Shown here piece after piece: positions 24,801-39,559 of a DNA stretch of 64,000 nt. Each line of letters opens with the position of its first letter. Within the stretch, counting starts at the first letter, position 1. Position numbers and translations under genes: made by a program. This stretch comes from Taenia hydatigena. Taxonomy: Eukaryota; Platyhelminthes; Cestoda; Cyclophyllidea; Taeniidae. The stretch spans positions 36,871,679-36,935,678 of the forward strand of contig JADWOT020000001.1 of NCBI GenBank assembly GCA_036345935.2, written 5' to 3'. Below the pieces are notes generated by a model, which did not search any database, was not told the DNA's origin, and saw nothing but the letters and a program-made list of their open reading frames with translations.

Positions 24801-27800
24801 AAGAAGTGGTAACCATGCAAGTCTTATAAGTCTTTCGGCATTGCGAGTCTTGAAGTGGCTGTATTTTGAAGTGGTAGTTAGAAATACCACTGTAGATGGA
24901 ATTTCATTGTTACTGATTTTATTACCGTGGAGATGGGCCCAACGATCACAGACTGGACAAGCCGTCATGCCGCCAATTTGGCGGGAAAGAGGCGAGAGTG
25001 GTCAATGAAAATGCTGATCAGCTGAATGTGCAACTTAGGCAAATATGTTTTCCTTTAGTATTTTGCTGCAATGAGTATAGCGATGCGCTGACCGGAGTTG
25101 TCTGTGATCTTTGGAACGCTGTTCCGTACCTGTCTTCTTGCATTTACCTTTCCCTTAGCCAAGCATCTAACTTTCTGCAACCTTCCACTCTTGCTTACTT
25201 ATTTATAGTTTTTCACCATCATCGCCTACTAAGGTTAAGTGCAAGTAACTGATGAGGCAATTGCATTCGCCTGGCAAAGCTACCTTGACTTTGGTTCCTT
25301 GATCTAACATTACCTTCTAAAAGCAGAAAGAGTCAACCAAACCAGACCTAACTGACATCGACAGGGGGTCTTTGAAGGGCTAAGCGATGGGGGATTTAGC
25401 AAAAGCCGTAGCTTCGCATTAACCTTGCATAAAGCATACAAACCTTTAAGTAGATTTCACACGTCTTGACTTGTTCCTTCCTTTTCTTAGGCATACTTTT
25501 CATCCAAAATGGCGTGTATACAATCGATAGCAATGATGTGCGCATAGTTTTGCTTCCCTATCAACTCCTTGTTATAAATATGTCAATCCTATGCCACAAG
25601 CTCCGCAATGTAAGCCTTGGAGTAGTTGGTGTGCAAATGAACCGCCAAAACAGTATGTTCACATCACTATGCAACTATCATCCTCTAGCAAAATTGTTGC
25701 TTATTGTTGTCCTTTAAGTTTAAAATGCAGACTAAGAAACACTCTGGTAGAGTAATGCTAATAATTACAAAAAACTATTTCTGGAACAATCGTTCGTGGT
25801 CCCAAGCTACGTTTGAGTGACCAACTTCCTCCAGAAATTGACGAGATGAATGGTAAACAGCACGCAGCAGGCTGCACAAAAAATGGCCATGCCGTATGCT
25901 TCTGTGTCAAGCATCCATTATCTGCTAGGGAAAGTGTATCTTCTCGTTGCTACTTCGTGATGAGCATTATCAAAATTTGCTGTTTAATTATGCCATGGAA
26001 AGACTTATAAATAAGCCAACTTGTCTTCGAAGATTTGCAACAAAAAACTTTCTATAGTCAAATCTAATGCAATTTTCCACACAGGAGTTCTAACCCGTGC
26101 TATGAGGCCAAATTTAAAGCCAATGAGTGGCTGTAAGGTAAAATGTTTTGACAAACAATTAAAGTCGATTTGAAGCCAGCACACTAATGTTTGCTACCCC
26201 TGAAGCAGGATAGAATCAGAGCATAAAAGTGGTGCGCTTAAATTTTGTCATAAGGTTTGTGAGTTTTTTCTCGGTCAGCCGCAAGCATATTGGAGAAGTC
26301 ATCATCCAATGTAGACATTTAATGCGGACAAATCGGCGGCTGTAGGAAGAGGCGAAACCGATTAGAGCATTTTGAAGAAGGAAGTTAACCTCGAAGAGCT
26401 AGTTGGTTTAAAGTAGCGCTGCTTCATGAGAAGCGACTATTCCATGAGCAGAAGCAGAACCGTTTTCCTAATGGATTCACTAATTATGTCGAGCAAATTG
26501 GTCCCATTTTATTTGCACTAATTTCACCACAAACTTCGTCACTATTAATTGTACCGGCCGTGCGTCACAATTTAAGCAGACATGCTGTTATAAAGGCGAG
26601 GCGCGAGGCATTTTAGAGATACGGCGCAGGGTAGGGGACGTGGGAGTCATTGTTTAAGCTCAACCAATGCATAGGCGTTTTCTTTGGTAGTGTTAGAATG
26701 TATCACATTACCTAAAAAACAACACTCATCATCGTCCCGACTCCGTCGACCTTTAATTATCCATTGCCTTAGCAACGCGATGCCATCCGTATTTTGGGAA
26801 ATTGAGCGCAAGTAAACGGCAGGTTCATTAATTTTTTTAAGAAATGCTCAAGTATTCGAGACATGCTAAGAGAGTAGGAGAAGAGGGGACCAAGGTCGTT
26901 ACTTCTCCTTTCGAGTGAAAAGAACTTTGTGCATTGCTGATTAATCACGCAAATATGCTCTCGCGGTAGGGTACGAAAATGGCACAGACAAATGTCGGCA
27001 AGCATAAGGTAGACACCGGCGAGGACAAACCCGTTCGGCAACAGACCAGACGCATACCACCTTCTCTCCTGGTTGAAGAGGATGAAGGCCTAATAAGCGT
27101 CAAAAGCAGGCTCTCTCACTTCGCTCTGCCATTCTTGCGCTACTCAACGTGAGGTTAGGTTACGTCGCGCTATGGCGACCCTTGTCACTCCACGCTGGCC
27201 TGCTCTACACCACCCTCCTCCATGCCATAGTCCATTTGGACGTTCAGGTTTCTAGGCGAAGGAATATGGCGATCTGTGATACGAAAAGTAGTTAATTTTT
27301 GGTTAGCTGGCTTTCAAGTTTGCGCCATCCCAAGCAAGTGCTCATCAGCATGCCCTTCTCAATGACAGACAAACAGAAATGGCTGGAAACCGTGTATCCC
27401 ATCTCAATTCAACCAAGGAGGATTAACCAACCATTACTGCCAACAACCGACTAGAAGAGCCAAAATATGTCACAACACCACTTCTCTGACGCCATCATAT
27501 GACCAAAACATTACGACCACCACAGTCGCCATAGCTAATACATTGATGCTTTGTAACACCGCTCAAAGAAGAATACTCCTATGGCTTTCATTAGGTGGGA
27601 TCCGGCTAGGTCAGATGCAGTTGTCGGTCCGACACAGCAGGATGAATGGAAGAGCCAATGGCAGGTGGCATTGGCGATGGCAAGCCAGTGGTGCTGTCCA
27701 GCCAATAAGAAGTGTCCTAGTTTGACAAACGGTAGGTACAGCAGGGAGGTAGTGTGTCACGTGAGGTATCACGCTTCAATCGGTTGCTTGTTTCATGTGT

Positions 27801-30684
27801 CGACGGTGAGAGGAAAGTGAGTAGAGGCAAAGGATACAAATCGCGGCCAAAGCTAAGACAAAGTCGGCGCGGGCAAGCTCACAGTTCCCCCTGGGTCAAA
27901 TGAGCCGTCTGATGCCTTATGGCGACTATTTGGCTGCTGTGCCCGAACACCTAGTGCGCTTTAAATTTAATTATGCACAAATGGCAATGCGAGGCTTGAA
28001 GAATGATAAGTAAAAAGAAATATTATTAACTGGTTTTAACTAATAAGAGGGAAGTAGTAGGTAGTAGATGCGGCAAGTTCTTTGAGCAGTTGGCACTGGA
28101 TGATGAGAAGGTGAGGATGTATTTGAGACCCATTCACTATGCAGTCAATTGCGTCAGGTGATTAATTGAGAGGAAGTGTTCTTTGTGAAAGCTGATACAC
28201 TTTATAGATTGGGGCATTTGATATGGGCCGGTGAACAGGGGAAGTGAGGTGAAAGGAAGGGTTGCGGCAAACGAGCGTCGAAGGTATTCCATAAAATCTG
28301 ACCAACCAGTTACTTCTCAGCACTGATTTGTGTTCTCAGTAAAAGGCGGTAAGGAAGTAGTTGCGGCACGAACGCTCTGGCTGCCAGTAGACACCCCGAT
28401 CTGTGCGTGTTGCAATGTTCGCAATGCAGTGATTACAATAATTGCAAACTCTTTCATTGGCTACAATGCAATGGTTAGAAGTGCATTCCATTTATCTAAA
28501 TGTTTTTCAGTCGCTTGGCAAGGGGTTAATCGACAAGCTGTGGGTGATGTATTCAGAAACGCGATGAGTGGTCGCTTGATTGGCTTGCCTGCAAGAGCAT
28601 CAGCTGGTAGTGGAGTGTCCGGCGTCACCATTGGATGTGCCATAGTATGCGCAAAAAGAATCCGGGATTAACCGTTGGTCATGGCAACAGGAATTAATTG
28701 AATTAAATTTGACGACCGTGACATGCATTAGTCATTTGGGAGCTCTTCAGTACAGGGAACTAGACGACCGAACCAACGGCGATTGGTGCATTGTCTACAA
28801 CATGCCCTAAAAATAATTAATTGGTAAACAGGGTTTATGGACCGCAACTAGTTGTTTGACTCTGTGTTTGCTTCAAATTCTCCTTTTAATTGTTGAATCA
28901 GAATTCGGACAGTTTAACCTATCTGCTGGGTATCATAATTCACGCGACTCCAATGGAAGGGTGGCATGCGCGAGACCGCCTCTCACATTGTCCCCTCCTT
29001 TCATTTAGTCACGAAAATGTAGACATTTACTACCATTTGGTTTAACACTGTTATTAGCTCAATGAACAGTGGTGCTTTATACGGAATTGCACTTCAAAAT
29101 CATGCACAACTGTGTAAATAATTATTTGAGGAATAGGCCCAATGGGCACACAAATATCTGAAGCGACTGGTTTGCCGCCTCCTCTCGTCGTTTTTCCTAT
29201 AAGCATTTATGCCCCCAATCATTCTACTTTATTAACTTCAGTAACACTCGCATGTTTAAATGTTAGGATTCAATTCAGTGTAGTGACTGACATTCGCAGT
29301 CCGTATCCGCATTAAAATGTCTTTTCCCAACCCAGTAAAATTCAAATGGGATTTCGCATTCGCACTAACAAAGGCGTGATGAACAACGCGTGTGCCACCA
29401 AATTACACGCTGTGTAAAAAATTCCTACGAAGTTTTATACACTGTTTGAGGTTATGATTGGCTCCAACATTCTCCACGATTTTTGAAGCTTTGTTCTGCG
29501 ATGAGCGTGCGCCGGAGTTTTGAGAGCGAAATGAATGCTGCAGTTATTGTGGATGTAACTACAGCCACCGCCTGACGACTCCTCTCTTTCCTCCTTTAGC
29601 CACACACTTTCATAAGGCCTCCCCGATACTCACCTATTTGATGGGCATCTGCACAAATGTTCGGAGCCCTCCTCATCCACTGAGTCCAACATGCTCTGAA
29701 TCACCTTTAGGTGAGTCAAGATTTCCCCAATAGACCCGCTTTATTTGAAGCTCATCAACACATGCACCAAAAAGGAGTTGAGGTGCACTCTATTCATGCC
29801 ATGTATGACGCTAACGTGTTGTAGTAGTGGCAATGTGAGAGCAAACTGCAACCCCTGTCTGGGTTGTACAGACCGCATGACGTGTTTCATAAAGATGATA
29901 AGATGTCACGGTAAGCTTGCTTACTGGACCTTGGCGAAAAAATAGCATCAACCCAAATTAATGAAAAGAGTACCCCTATTGCTCTTTTGACTTGGGACAA
30001 AAACTTATTTGGATGTAAGATTTGTCCTTCAATGCAGATATTCACCCCAGTTACTGCGTAGATTGCCGTGCCCTATTTACCAATATCCAATATGCTCAAT
30101 GTGGTGGCAGCAGCTCTAGGATACTGTGAGATAAACGCCTTAACAATATGTCTTAATCATACTTCTTAAAAAGCATATGTATGCACATTAAAACCGCCGA
30201 ATACAACCTCTCTCGGTTAGGATAGGAAAGCAGTGCAAGCAATAGACGAATACGCACTAGTCATTTTTTAGACAGAAAACAAAAGCAAGTGGAAGGATTT
30301 ACTTCGAGAATGGGAGATTTTAGTTAACCGCATGAATGGATGCCAATAAGCACAAAACCAGAGCTGCCGATATATACTACACACCAGTGCTGAATGAAGA
30401 TAGTCAAACAACCACTAGCAGCAGTGGCAACAATATTATAGACGCTTGCTCAAGATCTACACAAGAAAGCGACCCAAGTAGGAAATGTCCATCCATCACC
30501 TGTGCCAACAACCTCCGATCTGGAGAGCATCCACGCACCTGTTAAAACAAATGCGACGTATAAAAACAAGCCAGTCAAGGTTAAGTTCTTCGATAATCTT
30601 ACCATCCGAATCGGTAGACTGATAGTCCGACAGTGGTGTAACTTGCTCGTTGCAGTCACATTCGTGGCAGAAGCCTCACTACCT
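21872..30684 (+). repeat. Left arm of large inverted repeat (at least 8.8 kb)
   Basis: This 8,813-bp stretch is the reverse complement of 55168-64000. Aligned landmarks agree from end to end with only scattered substitutions and one clear indel. Peptides translated from both arms, for example at 22491/63381, 28330/57522 and 30336/55516, are identical or differ by one or a few residues. The inner boundary is near 30684, where similarity stops abruptly. The outer boundary cannot be seen because the partner arm runs off the window. No recognisable gene lies inside; the open frames are short and unassigned. Confidence 0.95.
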
Positions 30685-31899
30685 CGGCTTAGGTTTGTTA
30701 GAATTGGTAGACAAAAGTGCCCTTCCTTTGGGTACCACGGTTGTCTGCGGCAAATAAGCATAACGGATATCGTAAAAATTTGGATAGCGCAACTGTCACC
30801 AAGTAATTATCAAGACAGGAAAATGATAACTAGCTAGTTTTCTCATAGAACAGAAACACGGAATTCAAGACACACTGCAGCACAGCAACTGCTGAGTTCG
30901 AAATCACTCGCACCAGAGCAAAGTGCAGCTTAAAGGGCAGGTCAAACTTCCAATTTAGCATTCTTTTAGCATTCCTTTGAAGGTTGTTGGGTGCAAAATC
31001 ACAAAAGGAAAATCCTTGTCCATTTAAATGTCTGGACCCTCAGCTACCACAAGCAAAACCTAATGTTCGACTAGTATTCTCTTTTTCAACTAGTGGAGCC
31101 CACTTGAACAAACTGCTAGTGCTATTAAACTCCGCAAAAGGTTCACCGCATCGACAGATAGTGTAATGAACAGCAAATGACTTTGAAAATTCTAGCTGGG
31201 TAAACCATAGCCGATTGAAAATGTAGATAATTTAAATAGCAATTTAGAATCTTGTTATGATAAAAGAAAAGTCAAAGGATTGTTTTCATGACTGCTTAAA
31301 ATATCAGAAGAGATCTATCGTCCAAAGAGGCATTTTGAAAACTTTATGCCTAAATTAATAAACTTGTGTGAAGAATGGGAGCATACAAAAGTTAGCAAAT
31401 AGAATTATTTTGATAAAAATGATGTTAAATTACGTATGCAATAATAAATAAAATAGTGAAGGACATTTTCCCTATATTTTCTCTTCTCTGGCCCTTTTAC
31501 TCCGTGGACGAATGCTATATTTCAACAGCATATTTTACCACTTTCTTTAAAAATGCCACGGGGTAGCCCTCTTTCTGCTGTTTGTGCGTATGCGCGACCT
31601 TCTCATCCGATTGATAGCGTACTTTTGTAGAGTCTCATCGTGTGATGAGCGGTTATTGGCTGAGCACGGAGTTGTGCGTTGCGTTGAGGCAGTTTGCAGC
31701 TAGGGGAACATTCTTCTCTCCAGATGGAGGATTCCTGCGAGGCGAGTCAGGCTATGTATTGCACTGACTCCAAACCTTGGCAGGCATTAGTCCGGTTGTG
31801 TTTGCCGTAACACTTCCTCCGTCTAGTATGAAACCGTCTCAAGTGCCCGATTATGCTGTTAAACTTTTCTAATGCTTTTCTTTAAACGCAGTACGTTCT

Positions 31900-32480
31900 C
31901 TAAGACTTTGTTGACTGCTACTTCCGTGATCCGTGAAAAGATCTTGGGAGGAGCTGTGAGCATCTTGAACTGTGGGGCCAGTTGATGTACGAATTGTAGC
32001 CATGTACACGTAAATATCGCGTCATGGGCTTAATTTTATTGCTTGGGTATTGCATCCCTAGTTAAAGCCCTTAGAAGTCCAACCAGAGTGCAGATTGTAT
32101 TTTTCGTCTGTCCATTGCCTTGCGGATATTGAAGTGATGTACATGTCTTTACCATCCGGAACATGTGACATATTTAAAAAAAGCTGACTTTAGGAATAAA
32201 GGCCTTGATCGCTAATGGACAGTTTTGAGCATCCCGTGTTGGCAAATTCATTGATTAAATAAAACCGGAACGACCGTTCCATGCCAGCACTAATGTCTTT
32301 CAATTACCTTTCCTACTTCAGCTCATCCAAGGCCCATCTTATTTTCTCTCCTCCCATCGTACTCCTGAGAATAATGGTGAGCATTTTGACTATTTGTACT
32401 GCATTTAGAAATGTGCTTACTGTATTGCCCATTTTCATCCTGTCTTTGTGGATATTCTCTATACCCGGTCCATAATGAAA
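31900..32480 (-). pseudogene. Decayed gypsy integrase fragment
   Basis: On the minus strand the integrase core can be followed through frameshifts: a degraded zone with SISDQGL (compare LxSDQGxxF) near 32220-32200, then a segment near 32130-32050 reading QYPQGNGQT and, further on, LVGLLRALT, matching the gypsy HPQGNGQxER...LLR block. Stops and frameshifts are frequent. Confidence 0.55.
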
Positions 32481-33179
32481 ATCGGTAAGAATGCACATCT
32501 TCATGCCAGTTCGCTCTACGTGTGTGCTTGTGCGGGGCTCGGTATGGATTCATTTGCCTGTCTCATTATCCAGGTTCATATTTTGCCTTTCATAGAGCAA
32601 GATCAAGTAACGCTGCAGAGAAACGGGTGCAAGACATACTTTCCCTGTTGTCTGTTGGCTGTCGGTCCAGGTTTACAAAGCGCAGTTATACGTTTGTGCG
32701 GCTAATTGAATGTGTGCACCCAATTATGGCATCCTCTCCTTTAGTCCTTGGACAGCCGGATATCAAATTCCACTATAGGTCAGGTTAGAACTTGTTTGCT
32801 GGGTTATTGGTTCATTGATTAATTATTTCAATAAATTATTGTTTTTGGTTCGATTAATATATTGTCATTTGTTTTAAATCCTAGTCAAGAGTCCATCTAT
32901 CGGATTTAACTCTTTGCTAAAGCCACATCCATTTTCGCGTAATAAAGAGAAAACGAAGCAAATGTGCCAGGAATGCGTAGTCCTAAAAGTGCGAAGGATC
33001 GCCCAGGGGAAGAAAAGGGGATGAAAGAAGGACGTAAAGGGAATGTGGTGTTGCTAAGACTGTCAAGGCAGATGGAGGCGGATTTCGGCGCGGGTCACGC
33101 TCACCTATAGTGACCTGGTCTACCGTTAGAATCAAATCAGTCTTTTACCTGTCAAAATTTAATTTGAATTAGGCAGCTA

Positions 33180-33560
33180 TCCTGACAGTCAGTAGCTTAG
33201 CTGTCTGAGTAGGCAGAGAGGCAGTTAAGAAGACAACCAGCCTATTAGCCAGCCAGTTATGTTGTTGGATATTTTTCAGTCATCCAGGTAAGTAGGAAGA
33301 CAATCTACTGATTAGCCTTAAAGATGGCTATTTAGACATTTATTTAGCCAGCAAGCTGGTTTAGCAGGCAGATAACTAGGCAATCACGCATCCAGGTGGG
33401 GAGTCAACCAGTCAGACGGGCAAACAAGCAACGATTGATTAAGCTAGATTAGTATCCAGAAAGCCAAGTAGCTAGACAGACAATAAGCCATTTTAGCAGC
33501 CAATCAGCAAGTGATACATAAAGTGTTAAGCCGGGCAGCCAGTTTGGAAGGCGAGTGAAG
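33180..33560. repeat. Degenerate CAGN/CCAG low-complexity tract
   Basis: For about 380 bp the sequence repeats short, imperfect words such as cagt, cagc, cagg and gccag, often 4 bp apart. This looks like an old, decayed tetranucleotide satellite. Confidence 0.4.
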
Positions 33561-33999
33561 AAGTTGACCAAGTGAGAGCTACTTAGAGAGCTGCGGCTAT
33601 CCTCTGAACTTTAGCACTAGGTCGTTCATGCACCTACTGCGAACTTTTGCCATTATCAGCGCTGGATGGTAAAGGCAGGAACGCTCTGTTCGGTGGTTTT
33701 TGTCAAAAACAATCAACAGAGATGAATATTCAAGTGTCTTTTGGATGAAAAAGTAAATAACGGCATTGGACGTCTCTTTATTTCGGCCCTTTATATGACG
33801 AGGAATCTTTTGCAGCACCCAAGTAATTTTCCAACATCATGTCACTTAAATTTGATTCCTAAAGTCGATTAGCTAATCACACGTACGATTCGATTTCGAA
33901 ATGTGACTTCTAACCCACTAAATAACAAAATAATACTGTCATTGAGCTCAATATGGAGAGCAAAAAACGTCTTTGTCTGCATCACCTTCAACCTGCAAG

Positions 34000-36900
34000 G
34001 AAGTTCGTGAGCCTTACACACTAATAACAGTCTGCATGCTTTGCAGACACGAATGCATTTACATAAGAGCATCTATTGATGCAAACCTGGTGGTCCATTT
34101 GGTTTACTCCGCAATGACGGGTATCTGAATTCCAACAATGCGAGTCAGTTCGGGTTGAATGGTGTCGGATATCTGCATTTTATGTGTAAAGGACCAATGC
34201 ATGATGCATCTCGTTGTTCTCGATCCCATTGTGAGCTGACTGATCGCTATGGTTTTATTTTTTGTGTGCTTTAATTTTGGGTGTTGATGAGCAGAATGGA
34301 CTTTGTTAGTTACATAGAATAAGTGAAACCCTAGTGCATGCCCAATGGTTTATCTGGGAGTTACTTTGGGAGCCTGACGCAAACATAGTGCCTATTTGAT
34401 TCCGCTATTTAGTGTAGTTCATTGCTCACTTGAATGTATGCAAGGCTAAGTGGCGTGAGCTTATAAAGTGAATCCAACTGTGCAAGTGATGCGGGCAGTT
34501 TTCTACCTATGTGCATACATAGGCGCTGCTGTCACCATCGTTACCGCCCAACCAGATGCGCTACTGCATTTACCAAGATCTTGGCTCGCCAGCGTTCTCT
34601 ATTAGGCGCTACTCGGAACTCTCTCGTCCTTCTACCATGCGTCCATCCCTGTCGATGAAGAACAACAAGATGATGTGCTTGGTGGATGAGAATAAGATGT
34701 TTACCTCACACCTCTCTGTCCGCGCTTTTTTACCATTGCGACCCCGGTCACTAACTGGGTGTCATAGTTGTCAAGAATGGAGAGCCACGTGGTCCTTGGT
34801 ATGCTGTGATTTTATTTGATGCTTATCGATGCATCCATATTCGCTTGTCTGCTACACCCCTTCAGCATGATCAATGGCCAAGGTTCCCTTATGAACCTCT
34901 GGCACATGTGGTGCTCAGCTATCTTCTCATCCCCTTACTTTACCTCTCTCGACTCCAATCACCTTTCTCTTTCACAGCCCTCATTATCTGACCTTGACGG
35001 GTTTTAACGTTGCACTTTTTCGCCTGTTCGTTTCCCTAGTTAGGAAATCAGTTATTAATAACCTCGTTTTCACAATATTCAATCAGGTGTTCCTTAACAG
35101 GGATAAATAATAAAGTGCGTTACGTTTGATTCTAGATTCGCATTACTTCTTGGCAGTGGGTTTCGCAGTATTTAAGAAGGCGATCATCATTATGTTTACT
35201 GAAAGCGGAGAAGCTAAATAATGCTTTTGCTAAATCAGGATTCTTTGCAGCCGTCAAATCCTATTTGACAATTCTCAGACACATCATTTGATTTTGTTGA
35301 ATTCGCCTAGTTTCGTTGAATATATGCGCCAATAATTTCTTATATGGCATAGGTTGTCTGTAAAACAGGCTGTTTAAACAATATGTACAGCGAATCATCT
35401 GTAGTTTGATTAGCCGTGAAATTTATGGCGATTCGGTCGATAAGAATGACTTGAACACGGAAAAATTCCTCCTCTTAGTCGGTAATTTTTACAGTTCGGG
35501 TTGGAAAAACCGGTTATTGCTAAATGATCTTGGATGGGGTACTTTGCGAAAGGGTAAACAACTGATTTATGGTTGATGATTCCGCTTGAATGTACCGACA
35601 AACCTCTCCACATGGCCGTTGAATTAAGGTTAAAACAGTGGAGAGCATGCATGCTAGTTAATAAATGGTCGAAGTGACATGGCATAACTTGTGTTTCGGT
35701 GACTGTGATTAAAAGCACCCATACCCTGCAGCAGGGCAAGATTTAGCTCAGATCATGTGGCATGTCGGGTTCCGCGAAAGGACCAAAAGGTGCCGTCTTC
35801 AGTCACTTTAACAAGACAAATGCTAAAACGAGGCAACGAAGCCGATGTGGAGCCTTAGCAAAAGTTTCCTTGCCTGAAGCCCGAGTATCAATCTATGGGT
35901 AATTGAATGCTGCGCATCTTGTGGACGGCAAGCTTTAGTGAATTTGTCAAAAGTTTTGTACCCGGAAGAATACCCATTCCTATTAAGTTCCTTTATCTAA
36001 ATAAAGTCTGCCAGTGAAAAAGAACACTAATGCTTCTTCAACATCTGACAGAGCTCGTCTGAGAAAACATCACTTTGTGCGAAAATAAAAAACATGGTTA
36101 AACATAGCAAACTGTTTTTAGACCATAAATAATTTATTTGGTATTGCAGAATGAGGTCAATCAGATCTTGCGCGATGATGCATGTGACAAGTCTTCGGTT
36201 GGTCGGATCCATTAAATCATCCATAAGTCTCAGAGGTCTCAATTAGCTGCCTTGCATTAACGCTGCAGCTAGCGGTGCATTTAAATTTCAATTGCAAATC
36301 ACTTTCCTTTAAACAGCACACAAGACTATTTCCTAATTCACTAAATAATTAAATCTTGAACACGGCCATATTATTAGCGCGGACGCGTAAGGAAATATTA
36401 ACAGAGCGATTCGCAGTTTACCAATCATGATATCCGTCAAGTCTTGATTCTTTCCTAAAGGTTAAATTCAAAATTTTATTGAAAACAAGGTTTGGATCCT
36501 GCAAACTAGCATTACTTTTGTCATGGTTACTGGCATCCTTAACAACATTCTACTGCTTTTATTTGAATCTCGTCACGATCCTGAGAGTGTGTCTGTATTG
36601 CCATTGCGTGACTTTCATTGTTTATCTTATCCTTCCAAGTACCTGTAATGTTGCCACCTTGGCTTAAGGGAACCTTAAGAGTAGGATTCTTTCATATTCA
36701 ATTCATTAGAACAAATGGCGCCCTGCAGACTTAAAAAATTATTTTACAGAGTAACATTTTTAGCGCTTGGAGACCGCTTTGCAGGCATGCGTAAATCACC
36801 GTTTTCTAGAACAGTGGCGGATATATTATGCAAGCACCACCTAAGAAATGGTTCATACAGACAACTATTAGTTGCAAAGTTGCCACTATGTATGGGAATT

Positions 36901-39550
36901 GAGTTCTCATGCTTACTTGATGCAGCCCCTATCGTTATTCTAAGGTGAGTCGGACAGGCTTGGTAATTGCGTGATTTTCGAATAAGACAACATGATGAGA
37001 TTCATCAGTTGACTGCATGATGATATCAATTTAACTAACTAGGGAATCCCTTTGCGGAGAATCGCGTGTATTTAAAATGCACTTAATAAGGATTGGTACA
37101 CGCACTCCAATAAATGTATGAAAAGTAGAAGCTCAATTATTTGCTTCACAGAAGCGAAATTGTACACTACAGACGCATGAACCCTCTCTCATTAAATAAA
37201 AATGCGGAAGTAATGGCATCAGATGAGAAGTTGTGGCACGCTTTAATGAATTACCCGAACCGAATAGCAGATCAACGCTTAGCTAAGCAAACTTTTAGAA
37301 TGCTTTGAAAGCAGTCGCTTTCCTGATCAAATTTATGCTGTTTCTCTCAAGCCACCATGGCAATACAGTTTACGTGTCAGTGCATGTGCAGTACAGAAAT
37401 CAGATTTGCCCCCTTTTGAGAACTCAGAATACCCTATTCCTTGAACAGATGGCACGGCCTTCCACATAATCAATTCAGAATAGAGCATTTACTTCTGCAA
37501 TGCAAAGCATCCTACTTTGATGAGAAATAGTTGTCATCATTATTAAGCTGGATCTTTATAACAATAGTTTGCTGTGCCTGCAGTAGTTAAGCAGGATTTT
37601 GTCCATCTATGTGATGCAAGCGCTTCACATCTGCGACTCGGTACGGCGATTCCGAAATGACACTCATTATTGGCTAGTAGCAATAAACTTAAATTTAATT
37701 TTAGAAAATAAAAATTGCACCCACATCTTTTGTACGTTTTGTAGCACATTACATTTGCAGAAGAAAAACAAAATTGGTTTTTGAATAGGTCGACTGCTCT
37801 GAATTATGACAAGGGCTAACAGCCCATGGTGTGTTGAATGGCACCAATGCTCTCCTAACTCAAAAGGTTTCGCTAAGAAGCAATGTCGAAATTTACAAAT
37901 TTTGGCTTAACATGAATCGGTATGACCCTTGCAGTGCGGGTTATTAACGCGGCCGGATGCTATTCACTAAAGACTACTTACGCTGTCTCTACGTTTAACT
38001 ACACTTGATTATTCTTCCATATTTAGGAGAAAATATGTACGGTTTTTAACAACAGTTGACAAGTAAAAGCGTTGGTGATGAAAATTGTCAGCCATACTTT
38101 TAGAATTACTTCATTTTTCCCCGATTTGCCCAAAGTTCTCCCAAATAAGTTGTGATTAAGCGCTTAAGAGCTTAGCGTAAATGTTGTTAGTTGCATTCTC
38201 TTATTCCCCATTCACTACTTTACAAGTTAAGATTTGCACAAGTTACAATACGGAAGTTGATTCCTTATTTAGACTGGCTGTTCTCCATCCTTTTAAGTCA
38301 ACCATAATTTCCATTCCCAGTATTTAAAAAGATGAGCAATGCAAGATCTACGATGGCTTTCTTAAACATAGTAGGGAAAGGAGCATAAGCCTAAGTTATT
38401 TATCTAACTGACATAAACCGCTACTAATGCATGCATTATGCGATGTCTTTGGCGACAGTTAAATGGTTCCGATATCATTTTTAATCGCCTTTTACTGCTA
38501 CTATAGCTGCATTTCTCCTCGTAGCATTGTTGCATCTCTCCACACTGTTTACTGGGGTTTTTGTTACCAGTGGCTCTTGATATGCAAAGAGTTTTACTGC
38601 AGCCACTGAAATCGCATTTGTGGCGAATGCAGCATCAGGACGGTAGCAGTGAACAAACAATGTGACGCTCGACTGTTGTTAATGGCTTTTATATTTGAAA
38701 TGTTGGTGGCTGTGAAAGCCATTTGTGAATGTACTTTTGATTGGTGTTTAGCTTTCCAGCGTTCAGGAAACCAACCATCCATGTCCACGTCTTCTGTCCC
38801 CCGATCCGGCCTTATACAAGCTACCACTGCGAATTTGGTAGTGTACGAAGCAGCCTTATGCATTTTAATGCTTCCCTTCTGTGTGAAGTTGATTATTTTG
38901 CATGGGACAAGTGTGTCGACAAACCTTGCGGCGATGTGGCCACATATATGGTACAGTATGTTTTACCATGCTGTAACATTCTAATTACTTCTGTTAGCAT
39001 TGCATAAATTGCGCCTAGTTTCTATTACTGAAAGAAAAGCCGAGTTACATTGTACGAGATTGCTTAGGTAACTCGAGAAAATCAGCCAGCCCAAACAAAT
39101 TCTTGCCTTTTGTCTGCTTTATTGCTTTGGTGGGTAAAATAGTACATTTTAGTTCATTGAAAGCACTCCGTTGCAGAGTTGCATTTTGACTTAGCTTTGA
39201 AGAATTTTAATTACTTTTTGTTTTTTACAAGCTATGCCATTGCAAAGTCTTGCCTTCTTCATTGGTGTCTTAACGACTTTATAGCCCTCATTACAAGCTG
39301 ATCTAACTTTTTCAGCAGTATATTATCCCTTTTCGAGGTCCAGCTAATTGTTTAAAAGGTTCCTCCCTTTTAAAGTATTTTACCATGACTTGGTAAAATA
39401 AAATATGAAAGTTTTCGATAATTCTGCATCAATAGGTTTTGTTTGAAAAAGCGTAAATGTTTGTTAAGACAGCATTAAACCCAAAAGAGGCTAATGATAA
39501 ATGCATATAACTGGGTTAGGATCCTTGAAGGGATTACCGAGTTCTATTGC
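34000..39550. other. Unassigned stretch within the spacer
   Basis: Frames of 60-111 codons occur, for example 38649-38984, 34556-34819 and 35410-35739, but none resembles a known family or has good splice context. The base composition is AT-rich and like the rest of the intergenic sequence. Confidence 0.35.
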
Positions 39551-39559
39551 CTAGTAGCT

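Noticed and set aside
28330..28671. 113-codon frame present in both inverted-repeat arms
   Set aside because: Its conservation between arms only reflects the duplication; there is no recognised family and no splice context, so it is not called as a gene.
38649..38984. 111-codon frame with hydrophobic segments that might be a membrane protein
   Set aside because: The opposite strand and another frame are equally open, and no transmembrane family signature or splice sites are evident.
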